Counted from the stretch's first letter, positions 48,301 through 61,282 are shown. The stretch: DNA of 64,000 nucleotides from Basidiobolus heterosporus B8920 (GCA_000697455.1 JNET01034047.1:1-64000), one strand, 5' to 3'. The notes: generated by a model from the letters alone, not told the origin. A program made the numbers and translations.

Positions 48301-49555
48301 ACCAGTTTCTTTTTCTTCTCATTCACAGAAGAGAGAAATTCTGAAACTTCAGACAGGCGGGAAGGGGTTTTGCTAGCTCCTCTACGTCCTTTGGAATAAG
48401 GGAGACCCGGAAGACTGAGAGGAACGGAGAGGGCTCGGGTTGGGGGAGCAATATCATCTTCCAACAAGATACTCTTGTTGTGTACACTCTTACGAAGTGT
48501 AGATGAAGCAACAGTAGATCTTTTGGCTTCAGAGAAAGGAGACGAGATAGATTCGATGTTTTCCATTATTCTTCGAGCCTCGGATGGAGTAAATGGGAAT
48601 TGTGGGGTTCCAAGACGATCGACCACCTCATTCGAGCGCGGTTCGACCGTTTTTCTCCGTTTAGTTTGCTGTTCGGATCCTGGGGAGCCAGGAGATAGAT
48701 TTTGGGCGAATGGACGTCTACCAACACTATTGATGCCCGCCCCAAATGCTCTACTTGGCGTACGAGTAGAAGCCTGTGATCTTTGCTTCGCAAATCTAAA
48801 TGGACTTTTACTAGCATAAAGGTCATCTGAAACCATCGTCTGTTTCTTGGCTAGAGATTCTCTTCCAACACGACGAACATACTCAATTATATCAGCATCA
48901 TTTTGGGTTTTAGATGATGGAACTTGAGAAGCCTCGACCACAGGTAAAGTAGTAGTGGTGCGAAGAGGAGTTACTATAGAAGAGTCGAATGAAGGAACTC
49001 TTGGGTACAGAGAGCCTTCAGAGTTTTTCGTGGATGGCTTTTTCCCTTTGTCTGAGTCAATAACAAGGTCTTTTCTACTACGAATGGTCTCAAGAGGAGC
49101 TTCTATTGGCTTTTCTTGTTCCACTTGATCATGGTTGTCGACATCGGCAGTGTCCATATTAACTGATTGTTCCGAGTCAGAGTCGGATTTCTCTTGATTG
49201 CCAACAACAGGAGGAACATCCGGCTTCGAAGGGGGATTTCTTAACCATTTCAAGCTTAACATGTTCTTTACAGAACTAAAGAACCCACCTTGCTCTTCCT
49301 CAGAGGATTTACGAGTAACTTGTTTTTGAGTGCGTGCATACGGTAGGTTTTGACGAGGTTTTTTGGAACGAAGAGGATGGCGACTAGGTCCAGCTTCAGA
49401 TTCTACAATTCCTTGAGCTGAAACCTCTGTAGGAAATAAGCAATCAAAGTAGTTTAGTATTTGATGTATGAAGATTCACTAAAAGCCTCTAATCTGAGTC
49501 GAAAACTGCTCGAACCTTCAGTACCATCAAGTGTGTTTCTGAGTGTTGAGGGCAT
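45387..49555 (-). CDS. giant FxFG nucleoporin, Nup1/Nup124/Nup153-like
   Basis: Two exons (49555-49516, 49426-45387) encode about 1359 aa. The N-terminal 400 residues are Ser/basic-rich with RRPFAQNLSPGSPG and PFTPSEARRIMENIES segments; the rest is an intrinsically disordered FG domain with dozens of FSFG, FTFG and GFGGFG repeats separated by Ser/Thr/Lys-rich spacers, the nuclear-pore permeability barrier that binds importins. The protein ends GRKIARPKRRTR, very like the basic C-terminal end of Nup153 and matching Nup1-type nuclear basket proteins. The short first exon starting MPSTLRNTLDGTE is required, because the frame continues upstream of the internal Met at 49262. Open frames on the opposite strand are by-products of the repeats. 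Confidence 0.9.
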
Positions 49556-50327
49556 AAAAGGAAGTACGTCGTGGAAAAGCGGAACTACCAGGAAAAGGTC
49601 GGGTTACAACAAAAGAAATATAGAACTCTAAAATAATTAGGATAATTTAAGTAAAGGTGGAGGAAGTATAGAGCCAGACAACGAAGCTTGTAAGGTAGTA
49701 AACGTAGCCAGAATAAGGCTATCCAAAAGGATTTCTCACTTCAACTGACCTATATCTATATAGGCCTCAGTAAATTCAAAAAAAGCATCTATGTAAAGCA
49801 ATAACATAATCATTACTTACCAATCTTTTTTTTCATTCGATCTTTAAAATTTTTAATATCGCAATGGATGATTAGACAATATAGCAATAACCATAACCAT
49901 AACTCAAGCCCAACCCCTAACCCTTAGCCTATGCAACTGATCAATTATTTCGTTTGCGATGGTACGCGTTTCCTTATGTTTCCGTTAATTCAACGAGACA
50001 AACTCAGAATGATGGTTGCATCCCTAGGGACAGGGTTAGGGGACAGGGTTAGGGGATCAAGGATCGGGGATAATTGGTTACTGGATCATTTTATTATTTT
50101 AATGGATGGTATATGCTATATATAGAAGAAGAATGGGCAAACACAGAAACAATGTTGGTGAGTTGAAAGATGGTGGATGCGTTTTACAAGAACACATGAG
50201 ATTTTCAAAAATTGTTGGAGAGAATTCTCGAAAAATGGAAAAAGATGGCCTGCCAATAAGTAGAGAACAAAAGAACAAAATTACATTGAACAAGTAAGAG
50301 AAGGTTCCGTATTCGACTGAACCCACA
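49556..50327. other. intergenic region with telomere-like arrays
   Basis: 772 bp between two minus-strand genes: the promoter of the nucleoporin gene and 3' flank of the deubiquitinase gene. It contains CCAACCCCTAACCCTTAGCC at about 49910-49929 and the G-run array listed separately. No gene is seen. Confidence 0.5.
50027..50055 (+). repeat. telomere-like G-run array (GGGACAGGGTTA units)
   Basis: Five runs of three or four G at 3-nt spacing, with loops ACA and TTA alternating, in about 13-bp units. It meets the simple rule for an intramolecular G-quadruplex on the plus strand. It lies about 470 bp upstream of the nucleoporin start codon. Confidence 0.8.
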
Positions 50328-52534
50328 TCATTTCCCCAACTTTAACCTGGCGCTAAAATCGGTGGAAATTTCTTCGTTGGCTTTCTTCTCTCTTTTGCCT
50401 AATCTTCTTGAAGAAAACCAGCTTGGCTTGCGTTCGTTTCTGTCTCTTTCCTTGGGTTCTTCAAGTCGATCTTCCGATGGTTCTGCCTGTTTTCTAGGTG
50501 GGGGGCTCTGAAGAGTGAAGTTTTCCATTCCGTTTACCAACTCTTGAGACCAGGAGTTCTGGGAAACGGTTGGGCTGTTTGATAAACAGGGGATCCCAAG
50601 AGTGCTGACATCAAGGTTCTGTGTTTCATAGAACAACACGTAGCCCGATCCAGAGCCCGGAAGATTTCCAAAGTATCTGTACAAGTCGTTTTCATCGATT
50701 GTCTAACAAACATAACCGTTAGTTTAGCAGCTCAATTTGAGGTTCATGGCAATACCATTATCCTTACCTCAACGCTATCATCATCGAAGACAAGCCAATT
50801 TCCCATACTCTTGATGAGTGAAATATAATGGCCATGATGGGGTCCACTTCCGAGGTGAACCACTACTGCAAAGAGAGAGTAGAGTCTGTCTGGATCTTGT
50901 GCTTTGTCACTCTACATGAACAGTCAACTATTTGCTCTTAAAGGTGAAACCAAATAAATGGATGGCCCTACCGTGTTAAACAACCTCAACTCCAGTGGGA
51001 AAGCCACTCGATACGACAATTTCACAAATTTCCCGACATTTTCTTGGTATTTGAAGCGTTTCAAGTGCAAGGCAAGAATATTGGGAAGCTTCTTGATCTT
51101 CATTCTATAAGTCAGAGACGCTGTGAGCGAGGGAAGAGATGAAGATAAGCGTCGCTTTACTTGAGTGAACATACCTCTTCTCAGCTTCCTGCAAACTACA
51201 GCAAACATCACAGAAAAATTTGTTCTTGTGACACAGCATTTCACTTGCTGAAAACTGGCGCAGGCAACTTGTGACTGAAGAGTTTTCTTCGATATCAATA
51301 GATAGATCCAGGAAAGACTCCTCACGATTTGTGACCTACAAGCCAGTTAGTTACAAATGATCGTTTTTAAAAGATCCATGTGGAGCATAGAGCTTACCGT
51401 TTCACATGTCAAGCACTTGGTCTCGTTTGTTAATTCACCTTCAAATAGTTGATGTACCCAAGTTTTCTCACCTGCTCCACTACTGTTTGATGAGGAAAGT
51501 GAGGGTGTCTTGACTAATAAGTTCAGAATAAGTGTGTCAGAATACTTCAAAAAATCTGTATGCAGTGATTCTATTTCAGTGAACACTAACCTGAATTTTG
51601 AGAGCCGTGTGCTTCATGAAGGCTAGCTTCGCTAGCACAATTTTTTTCGTACAGCTGTACATCTTCGGCAACTGTATTAAGAATGTAGTTCAAAAATTCG
51701 TGAGCATCTTGATGCATCGTGCTTCTATAAATTTCTGGTAGGTGGGTTAAGACAAAGTAAAGACCATGGTTGGCTTCATTCTAGAATACCGTTTTCTTTT
51801 CTAAGCTTGGTAATGAATTGGCTAGGGGCGAGAACACCATTTCTTTTTCTTTGGCTTTGGATTTTCCAGAACAAGTCCTTCATTGCCGTGAAAATGCAAT
51901 GCTCCATGCCAGGAACGCAACTAACACCATCCTCAGCGCCTGGAGTCGGGGGTATGGGTACCGCATTGTTGGTGTTATTTGCACCTGGTGTTTGTGCTAC
52001 GTCATTTCTCCCCTTCTCTTTATTACTAGTTGAGTTGTTCAGAGTATGTGCCAAATCCTTGAAGCTGTGTCTTTTCACACCTCCGGTTGGTGGCAGAGTT
52101 AAATTAGGCGGTGCGGATTCGTGCGGCGTTGGTGGCATAGGTGTCGGTGGTATTCCCATGGGTCCATTAGGATAATTCAATACGCAATCTCTAAATGGTC
52201 GACAAAAATAGAGAGCTTGAAGAACCGCATTTAAATAACTACCAAAATCATGTTAGTCTGAGTTGACGTTAACAGGGAAATAAGCTTGTGTACCATGTAT
52301 TGCCAAACTATTGGAATAGAAGATGTATGGTGTTAGAAACTCGACAGATCTTGACACGTGTAAACACTTGCACTTACATTTTCAAAGCCGAAATAACGTT
52401 CAGAACAAGAAGAACCATATTCTGACGAAGAGTTTTTAGATTGGCCCTAAAATTCAAATACCACCTAAGTAAATGGCTTTTCAAAAGTACATCGTAAGAA
52501 TCATTACCATTCCCATCCATTTCAAAAGCGACAT
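50328..52534 (-). CDS. ubiquitin-specific protease, USP12/USP46/CreB type
   Basis: Cysteine deubiquitinase, orthologous to USP12/46, yeast Ubp9/13 and Aspergillus CreB, usually activated by WD40 partners (UAF1/CreC). Ten exons (52534-52508, 52446-52378, 52307-52294, 52238-51790, 51734-51591, 51513-51398, 51335-51175, 51104-50972, 50911-50768, 50702-50328) encode 543 aa. Cys box [19 protein letters not shown], then CRPFRD, a Pro/Asn-rich insert of about 75 residues, [10 protein letters not shown]-like [20 protein letters not shown], zinc CLTC...CDVC pairs, [14 protein letters not shown], His box [10 protein letters not shown] and WLVFDDDSV. The Lys/Glu-rich tail has PPPRK. The third exon is only 14 nt and ends inside the catalytic Cys codon. 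Confidence 0.93.
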
Positions 52535-53639
52535 AATAAAGGGATTTAGTTCACAGAAAGAAGTGTCAATGAAGTAAAGGTTGCGGTTTGTAATAAGTAA
52601 TATTAAATTGGAAGATGAGATATCTTAGGGTCAGGGGATAAATACGTAAATGACTGCTTAAGCAACGATTTAGGGAGAAAAGAGTTCCGAGATGTGCTGA
52701 ATTGATCAATGAAATAGGTAAAAAGAGAAATATAGATGAAATAGCAGGAATTGGGATTAGAAATCAAAAGAATGAGTACAGCTTCGAGAAAATCTCACAC
52801 GATCACTAAACCAATCCCTGGGTTAATCACTTCAAGAACAGGATATAGAAAAGATTCGCTTCGAATGATGCAAAATTTCATTTGAGCCTCCAATCAAAAT
52901 TCGCCCAGAATCACCCAAGCCTTCCACTCACCTAAATCAGCATCAGCGGTGTACCTCCTGACGAATTTGGCTCCAACATCCAGGTCAGACTATTCTAGAA
53001 CACCGTCGCCACTCGTAGAAACGTAAAACTGTATAAATGATTGTCCGAGAGAGACCACTCTAGAATGGATTACCTTACCTAACCTGTATAGAAGTGGTAT
53101 TAGCCCTAACCCTAGTATGAATGCAGTTTATCTATTTATTATACTCGATACTTGGTTTTACTACAAGCTTCTCCGTACTTAGTTTGCACGAATGGTGTAA
53201 GTTTGGGATTAATTCGATTGAGTCAGACGAAATTAATCCGAGACGTATCTCCATTGCTGATGATTTTCTGTTTCCTGAATGTTTCTTTTCTGTTTAATTC
53301 CTTTGGTCATTATATACTTAAAATCGCGATTCCAGTCTAAATCATAAGTGTAATGTTACATTACATTACTCACTTTAAATCAATTAGTAAAGAAAAAAAA
53401 ATGGAACTGACTCACAACCCTATTCCTTCTCTCCTCAATACCACAAGAGTAGGCACAACTGAGGCTCATCTAGGGGCTCATATATACTCTGCCCAAGTAC
53501 TTTCCCATCTCTTCCCTCGTTGGCAGTTCATAAGCAGATAATTTGTCTGCTTCAATATTACATACACCTAACTACTGCATCCTTGTCTTTTATTCAGTTC
53601 CAAATCAAACTCCAAATAATCAAAGTACCTTCTTTATAC
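52535..53639. promoter_or_regulatory. divergent intergenic region (deubiquitinase / PKA)
   Basis: 1.1 kb without a supported gene. A GCCCTAACCCTAG box lies at about 53103-53115. An A-rich run precedes 53400. Confidence 0.5.
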
Positions 53640-55188
53640 ATGGCAACGGCAATGACAGCGCCCGTAACATCTTTAGACCACAATGATAAACCTCTTTGCA
53701 ACACTAAAGTAAAATTAGACTCACTTCACGAAGAAGAGGAAGAGGCCAAACATGAGCCACATGAATCTGGAGCCAACAACGTTTCTTCCGAGTCCAAAAC
53801 CACAAGTACTGATACACAAATAGAAGAAAAAGAAAAACAAAAGTTTTCCCTTAAAGACTTCAAGCTACTTCAAACTTTAGGTAAGCCTCATCTGGCCTAA
53901 ATAGACAATAATTTGTACTTGAAAGAAATCTTGGATTATTCCTAAAGGAGTAATTTCCGATGCCTGCCTCAAAGCATTAGATGTGTTCAAAGCTGCTTCT
54001 ACATTTCGCTTTTTTCTAAACGCTAAATTGACTTTAGGCACTGGGACATTTGGCAGAGTTTATTTAACACAACATATCGGGACTGATAATTATTACGCAA
54101 TGAAAGTGTTGAAGAAAGAAGTCGTTGTTCGCCTCAAGCAGATCGAGCATATAAATTCAGAAAAGCAGATTCTGTCGCAGATTCAATTCCCATTTATTGT
54201 CAACTTGTAAGCGAGTTTCACCTTGTCATATTTAGCTTCTTCAATGCTTAACCCGGGTTCTACATAGATTTTGCTCTTTCCAGGACGACAACAACCTTTA
54301 CATGCTATTAGAATACGTCATTGGCGGAGAACTGTTTTCTCATCTTCGTAGAGCAGGCCGTTTCACCAATGATATGACTAGATTTTATGCAGCCGAAATA
54401 GTTCTTGCGATTGAATACTTGCACTCAAAAGATATCATCTATCGAGACCTCAAACCTGAGAATCTACTACTCGACGACCGTGGCCATATCAAAATCACTG
54501 ATTTTGGATTTGCAAAGGTAGTAGAAGATCGAACATGGACGCTATGCGGGACGCCTGAATATCTTGCACCCGAAATTATCCAAAGCAAGGGTCACGGAAA
54601 AGCTGTAGATTGGTGGGCTCTTGGAATTTTGATCTTCGAGATGCTTGCTGGGTACGGTCCAGAGGAAACTATTTTGCTGAGTCAAACTGATCTCTCATGT
54701 ACATATTCTTTAGATATCCTCCCTTCTTTGACGATAGTCCGTTTGGGATATATGAGAAGATTTTGGAAGGCAGGTTAATGTTTCCCTCACACTTCGACCC
54801 TGCGGCAAGAGACCTAATCAAGAAGCTGCTCACTAATGACCGCACCAAAAGACTTGGCAATCTCAAGGTAGGCTCCCAAAGAATGCCCATGTCTTCGGAG
54901 ACTGTACTCAAGTGCTTTGTTTATCTAGGATGGGCCAGAGGATGTCAAAAAACACAAGTGGTTTCGTGGGATTGATTGGCAAATCGTTTTGGAGCGGAAG
55001 GTGCCGGTAAGAGAGCTTTACTTTGAATCTTTATAGATCTAGCGTAACCGAACATTCTTTCAAAGGCACCCATCGTTCCTTTGTTCCGCTATCCAGGAGA
55101 CACTGCCAACTTTGACCGGTATCCTGAAGAAGCTCCAGACCAAACCAAATCGGACGATCCTTACAAGCACTTTTTCGAACATTTTTAA
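53640..55188 (+). CDS. cAMP-dependent protein kinase catalytic subunit
   Basis: AGC kinase released by cAMP from a regulatory subunit; controls growth, dimorphism and stress response in fungi. Six exons (53640-53880, 54038-54206, 54268-54651, 54714-54867, 54929-55006, 55066-55188) encode 382 aa. An acidic N-terminal extension of about 75 residues precedes the kinase core: [10 protein letters not shown] (split by the 157-nt first intron), [31 protein letters not shown], activation loop [14 protein letters not shown], and the PKA-type C-tail ending HFFEHF, with the terminal FxxF used for PIF-pocket docking. [15 protein letters not shown]-like [15 protein letters not shown] and [17 protein letters not shown] support PKA over PKC/Akt. 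An upstream in-frame ATG (53520) was rejected as the start because its extension is hydrophobic and unlike the family. Confidence 0.95.
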
Positions 55189-55997
55189 TGGAATACTTTA
55201 GTCATATTTATTGATTCTAATCTACATGCCAGCTTTCATACTTCATATCGTCCTGAACGGTCATACCTGTGTTAACTCCATTTCAAGCAGTCAATACCAA
55301 CCTTTTTATAACGATAGTTGCTGAGTTTCATTCACTCAGTTCCCTTTCATTTCAATTACACGAATCCCTGTTTAAATCACAATATGCACATTAGTTCTCT
55401 TCCGAGCAGACATTATTCTTGTGTGAAGAATAAACACGAGAAGATATTACGAGTTCGATATTTGAACCAATTAGTACATTTTGGAAGATACCATAAATAC
55501 AAGGTGCCTTAAATCACTGATATGGATCAAGTTTTAGAATTCGTGACTGCTCTACAAAATTACCGCACTTGATCTTAATCACCGATATTGCTGTTATGCA
55601 TATTTCTTGGAGATTAACGAAAGTTGATTATTTGAGATCTCCACCCAAGATCTCCGCATTACATACGCACCCTTCCCTTTCTTTAAAATATTGACAAAAG
55701 TACGTTGCAGTGCATCCTCTCCAAAATTAAGTCCGAATTGTGACTAGTCTTAGCCAAGCCCTAACCCTAGTTAACATAATTCTAATCGGAGTATTGGCAT
55801 CCTAAATTGACCAACCAAACTCCTTGAAATTAATCGAACTGAAGTCAATACCCAGACTGCCTGAAAATTCCCTTCTGCTATTTTTTTTCTCTTTCTAACA
55901 CGCTGTCACTTGCTGTTTACTTGGCCCTGAACTCTTGTTATCCAACCAATTGTCCTCCACAAAGCATTGAGAATCCGGTGAGAATATTCTTTTAGTC
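55189..55997. promoter_or_regulatory. intergenic region upstream of SIN3
   Basis: About 800 bp. It contains AAGCCCTAACCCTAGTT at about 55756-55772, some 230 bp before the SIN3 start codon. No gene is seen. Confidence 0.5.
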
Positions 55998-58900
55998 ATG
56001 TCGGGCTCTTCTAAAGACGAAAAGCCCCAGTGGAATTCTCCTGGGAATAGTCAGTTGCCTCCTTTTTCGTAAGTATATCTTACTTTCTATTCGATACTCA
56101 GCTCGTTATATGAAGTCCACTTTCCTAGTCGCCCTTTGTTTAGCATCTGGCCAGATAGAATGCTTAGTTCTTTTATGACTGACTTTTTGACAACTTTCTC
56201 AAACGCGTATCATTCGCGGTTACCTTTGTACACTGACGCGCAAGTCTCACCCATACACACACATACACACATACACGATTGTTCAAAGCAAGTTTAGATT
56301 TATACTGAGTTAGTCTGACGGTTTTGTCTTTGTAATATAGATCAGGTTCACATCCTGGGCAACAGCAACAACCACAGCCGAGTCATCAACCTGGTGGACT
56401 TCCTCATTATCTACCACCTCCTAATCCTCCACATTCTCAGCAGAATTCCCCAATGTCAGTCTCCATGATGGCTCCACCTCAACCAATAGCCCCTTCACCC
56501 GCTTCCATCTCGCATACAGGTCATAGTGGTCCATTGAGTAATAGTATGAGTCCAAACCATTTAGAGCATCAACGGCCACCGCCGCCCGCTCAGAGCCCCC
56601 CACAAAATGCCAACAGATCCAGGGCTCCATCAGCCCAACCACCAAGCCAACCTGGTACAGGAGAATTCCGGCCTCTGAACGTCAGGGATGCTTTGTCTTA
56701 TTTAGATCAAGTAAAGATTCAGTTTCACGATCAGCCAGATGTATACAATCGCTTCTTAGATATAATGAAGGATTTTAAGAGTCAAGCGTAAGTATTTATT
56801 TACAAACAGTTGTTTATGAGCTAACGCTAACTTCACCGTGTCTAATGACTGGCAACCCTTAAAGTATTGATACCCCAGGTGTTATCGATCGAGTGTCAAA
56901 TCTTTTCCGAGGTCATCCAACGCTTATCTCTGGATTCAATACTTTTTTACCACCTGGGTATAGAATTGAGATTTCTCCTAACGCGCATGATCCTCACAAT
57001 GTCCGCGTGACGACACCAAATGGAACTATCAACTCATCAGGTTTGCCCGAACCCAACCAAAACTCTCATGTTCCACCTGCTGCTTCAAACGCCAATCCTA
57101 GTATGCCGCCTGTGGCTGGTCCCCATTATTATCCACCTCCGGCAGTTGGAACCTTCACTCATGGTGGTCCTCCTCCACAATCTATGGCATCAGGTCCTCA
57201 TCCCCCCGCCGGGAGTCAACTTCCTCCCCAGCCACCGGTTGGTGGATATCATGTTCCACCGATGACCCAACATATGCCGCATGGCACTGGCGTACCCCAA
57301 GGCCCAACTGGTGGGCCTCTGCCCAATGGCCCAGGCCCCAGCATTGGGATGCAAGGGCAGGCTGGTGTGGGAGCCCGCAGGCCCCCAGTTGAGTTCAATC
57401 ATGCCATAAATTATGTCAACAAGATCAAGGTAACTCAAATGCTCAATACATTTATCCCAAGCGATTACTAAACATCTTTGCGCAGAATCGTTTCGCGTCG
57501 GAACCGGAGACATATAAACAATTTCTAGAGATCTTACAAACATATCAAAAAGAGCAGAAACCAATCCAAGAGGTGAGTTTGTGCTCATGATAGAGAAATA
57601 CTGAGAGTTACATTGACCTTCTTTTTGTATTTGAAGGTCTACGCACAAGTTCAAGTACTCTTCCGTAATGCTACTGATCTATTGGGCGAATTTAAGCAAT
57701 TCCTTCCCGACAACAGCTCAAACGCCCAAGGTGGTCCTTCGTCGATTCTTCCTATGCCAGGAAACCCTTCAGTTCTACCAGTGCAAAACGCCTCATCGAT
57801 TCCCCTTTCTCAGCAACAGGGGGTTACTCAACAATCTCAGCGAATGATGCCTCTTATGCCCCCATCTATCCAAGGTATTCGATAGTGTTTTGCATTACTA
57901 ATGCACACTTTTATAACTTAATATCAACCCTTTAGGAATGGGACCTGGTCCTCGTCTACCTCCAGTGGGAAACTTTGGGCCAACAAATCCAGTTTCTTCT
58001 ACATCTGAGCCATTCCCACAACAACCTGCTGTAGCCGCCATGTCTCCATCACCCTCTACTGGTCCAGCAGTTCCCGCTACCGCTCATACGATACCATCAA
58101 CCGCCAGCCCAACGCATACGACAGTGCCCGTACCCAACAAAAAGCGTAAGGGCGGTAACACTGCCAATGAGAAAGTCAACAATGCCAGTAGTAGCCTCAA
58201 GCCTAAACGCGCCAAGCATACTGCACAGAAAATGGGTATAGAATCTTCCCCAGGGCCAGCAGCCATTACTACTGCGCCATTGTCAGTTACTTCAATGACA
58301 CAACCTGCCAAGCCTCCAGCTTCCTCAGAGGAACTGAATTTCTTTGATCGTGTCAAGAAGTATCTATCAAATAAGCAAACTTACAACGAGTTTCTTAAGG
58401 TTTTGAATCTCTTTAGTCAAGAGATATTGGACCAGACGATGCTAGTGCAGAGGGTAGAGTCGTATATTGGTGGGAGCAAAGAACTCTTTGAGTGGTTCAA
58501 GTCATTTGTTGGCTATGAACCTAAGAATGAGCATATTGTCGAGAATTTACCCGCACCTAGACCAAGAGTAGACTTGCTGAGGTGCAAAGGTCATGGCCCT
58601 AGCTATCGATTGCTTCCAAAGGCAGTAAGTGTTTCCGAATCATTTATTAATTTCAAAAGATCTTTGTTAAAGCGTGTTACCCCATTGCAGGATACCAAAG
58701 TCAAATGTTCTGGTAGAGATCTTCTGTGTGAGGAAGTGTTGAACAATGAATGGGTTTCTCATCCTACATGGGCAAGTGAAGAGTCAGGATTTGTAGCACA
58801 CAAGAAGAATCAGTACGAAGAGCAGTTACACAAATGTGAGGAGGAAAGATACGAATATGATCTTAATATAGAAGCCAACCTCAGCACTATCGGATTATTA

Positions 58901-60973
58901 GAGCCAATTGCTAGGAAGATCCAAAACATGAATCCAGATGAAAAAACCAAGTACAAACTTCCCCCAGGCCTTGGTGGGCCCTCTCTATGTATCTATAAAC
59001 GTATGATCAACAAAATCTACGGTAAAGAGCAAGGGATCGCCGTAATCGATGCCATTCATAACAACCCAGCCATTGCTGTTCCAATAGTCCTCAAGAGACT
59101 AAAGCAAAAGGATGAAGAGTGGAGACGTGCTAGAAGGGAATGGAATCGAATCTGGCGTGAAGTGGATATTAAGAACTTTTACAAAGCCTTAGATTATCAA
59201 AATGTGAGTTTCAAATCCAATGACCGGAAATTGATTACCCCTAAGTACCTCACGACCGAAATCGAGACCATCAGACGAGAACAACGTGACCGTTATCCAC
59301 CTGATCTTAGACCAAGTTATCAGTTTGAATACCAGTTCGATGATTCGGAAGTATTTCGTGATATCACCCGAATCCTGTTCTCCGCTCTAGGAAAACAAGG
59401 CGGATTCTCTAATTCAGACAAGGAAAGTATCGAGTCTTTCATTAAAGACTTTATCAAGGAATTCTTTGGCCTGGAGAGGATTGAACATGATCGTGTTGAG
59501 GATAATGACGATGCCAGTAGCGTTCATACCGATGATACCGATAATGAATCTCGGGCGTCGGAAGATGAAGATTCCGTCAACTCGCATCAAAGCAGCGATG
59601 AGCAAAAGGAGAAAGAGCCATTGGCGAACGGAGTTGACAAATCTCATTCTGCAGAAAGCATGGACACGGACTCTGAAGGTGCTCACGCTGACAATGAGGA
59701 ATCAGTCACGTCTGCTGCATCTTCACCACAGTCCAGGCCTGTTGATGAGAGCATAGAAGATGGCAAATCAGAAGGCATGGAGGTTGATTCAGAAACAGGT
59801 AAAGATGAACCTAGTCAGCCAGCTACCTGGGTTCAAATCAAGACGCCCAAGATTGAGCCCAGACGTAAAACATCGTTCAATTTTTATGGTAGTAACGTGT
59901 TCTATGTCTTCTTCCGCTTGTATCAGCTTCTCTATTCACGGGTGGAATCAGTCAAGGTTAAGTCTAGTCAGGTTCCTCGAAAGACTGCTTACTCTGAAAC
60001 CAAATCTGTGGCTGGATCCTTATCACTCAGACATAGAGTGAATGTGTTAGGGGATATGGATTATGCGAACGCTGATTATTACCAAGAGTTCCTTGATCTA
60101 GTTGATCGTCTTTTCGAGGGAGAGATAGACCAGCAAGGCTATGAGGAAGGAATGCGGTATCTTTTCGGAATTCACGCCTACGTGGTGTTCACCATCGATA
60201 AACTTGTCATGGCCATTTTGCGTCAGATTCAGACCATTGTATTGGAGCCCAAGTGCAAGGATTTGATTGACTTGTTTACCAAGGAAAACCATCTAGAGAC
60301 TACGAGCTTTAGACAGCAAATGATGTATCGCTCTAAGGCAGAGAATGTGATTGATAGTGAGGAAAGCCTGTATAGAATTGAATGCGTGCATAGCAAGAAT
60401 ACTGTCATGATTCAGTTGCTTAACAGAGAGGATACCGCCCTAGATTCGGCTGTATCATTAGAAGAGAAATGGTCCATGTATATTGACAGTTACGTTTTGC
60501 TTACTCCTACCAAGGATGTTGTTCAGCCTGAAAACAAACCATTCTTGACGAGAAATAGGCCATCAAATATACCGGAGGAATTACCTCGAGATGCTATCAT
60601 GAACAGCGGGTTAGAGTTGAAGATATGTGTGAACACTCTGAAGACCTACTTTGTTGCCAACACAGAAGACTACTTTAAGCGTAAGGGAAAGACTGTCTCC
60701 GAGAGTAGCCTCGAGAATTCGAAACGGAAAAAGCACGAAAAGTGGAGAAAATGGCTTGATAGCGACCTCGGGTGGTCACGCGGTAAACCCAGAGAAGAGT
60801 CTGAGAAAAAATGCGAACAGTGGTTCACAGGAAAATCGTTGGACATGAAGAACCTGACCCAGGTCAAAGAAAATGTTAAGACTCAGTCATCGGAATATAG
60901 GATATTTGAAACACCGAAGCAGGACCCAGTGACGAGTTCCGAGGCAGTGGAGGAGCAAGCGTGTCTGGTCTAG
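55998..60973 (+). CDS. SIN3: SIN3 transcriptional corepressor
   Basis: Scaffold of the Rpd3/HDAC histone deacetylase complex. Exons 55998-56068, 56341-56787, 56865-57429, 57486-57572, 57637-57874, then 57936-60973 containing a probable 66-nt intron (58625-58690); about 1459 aa. PAH1: [21 protein letters not shown]...[24 protein letters not shown]2: [22 protein letters not shown]...[22 protein letters not shown]3: [21 protein letters not shown]. Then the HDAC-interacting region with [45 protein letters not shown] and [16 protein letters not shown], an acidic linker, and the C-terminal Sin3 domain. Linkers between PAHs are Pro/Gln-rich. The first intron (272 nt) carries a short CA-rich tract. 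No truncation is seen. Confidence 0.96.
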
Positions 60974-61282
60974 ATATTTTGAGAGTATCGTTGTTTCATT
61001 CGATTGTTGATAGTGTTTTGATTTACATAGTCTGCTGTTTCTCTGTTTCTCTGTCGCTTTTAGTTTTTCTTAATAAAGCTTCTTTTGATTATTCCTTGCT
61101 TATTCTTTGCTTAATCCTTGCCTATTCTTGATTTAATCAGGTTGATCGATGGTTGGGCGATTAATTCAGTGAAGCTGTGATTATTTGATCATTACATCCA
61201 CATTCACATCCGTATCTCATCCGCTCTCATTGAAGTTCACTCGTTCTTTCATCTTCTCTCTACAACCTCTCGAGCAGCTGAG
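60974..61282. other. intergenic region
   Basis: 309 bp between SIN3 and the ArfGAP gene (same strand). A degenerate repeat around CTTGCTTATTC/TTTGCTTAATC/CTTGCCTATTC lies at about 61096-61130, and an AATAAAGC signal near 61072. Confidence 0.5.

Noticed and set aside
53520-53639. Upstream in-frame ATG for the PKA gene
   Set aside because: The extension is hydrophobic and not seen in PKA catalytic subunits; the later ATG gives an acidic N-terminus typical of fungi.
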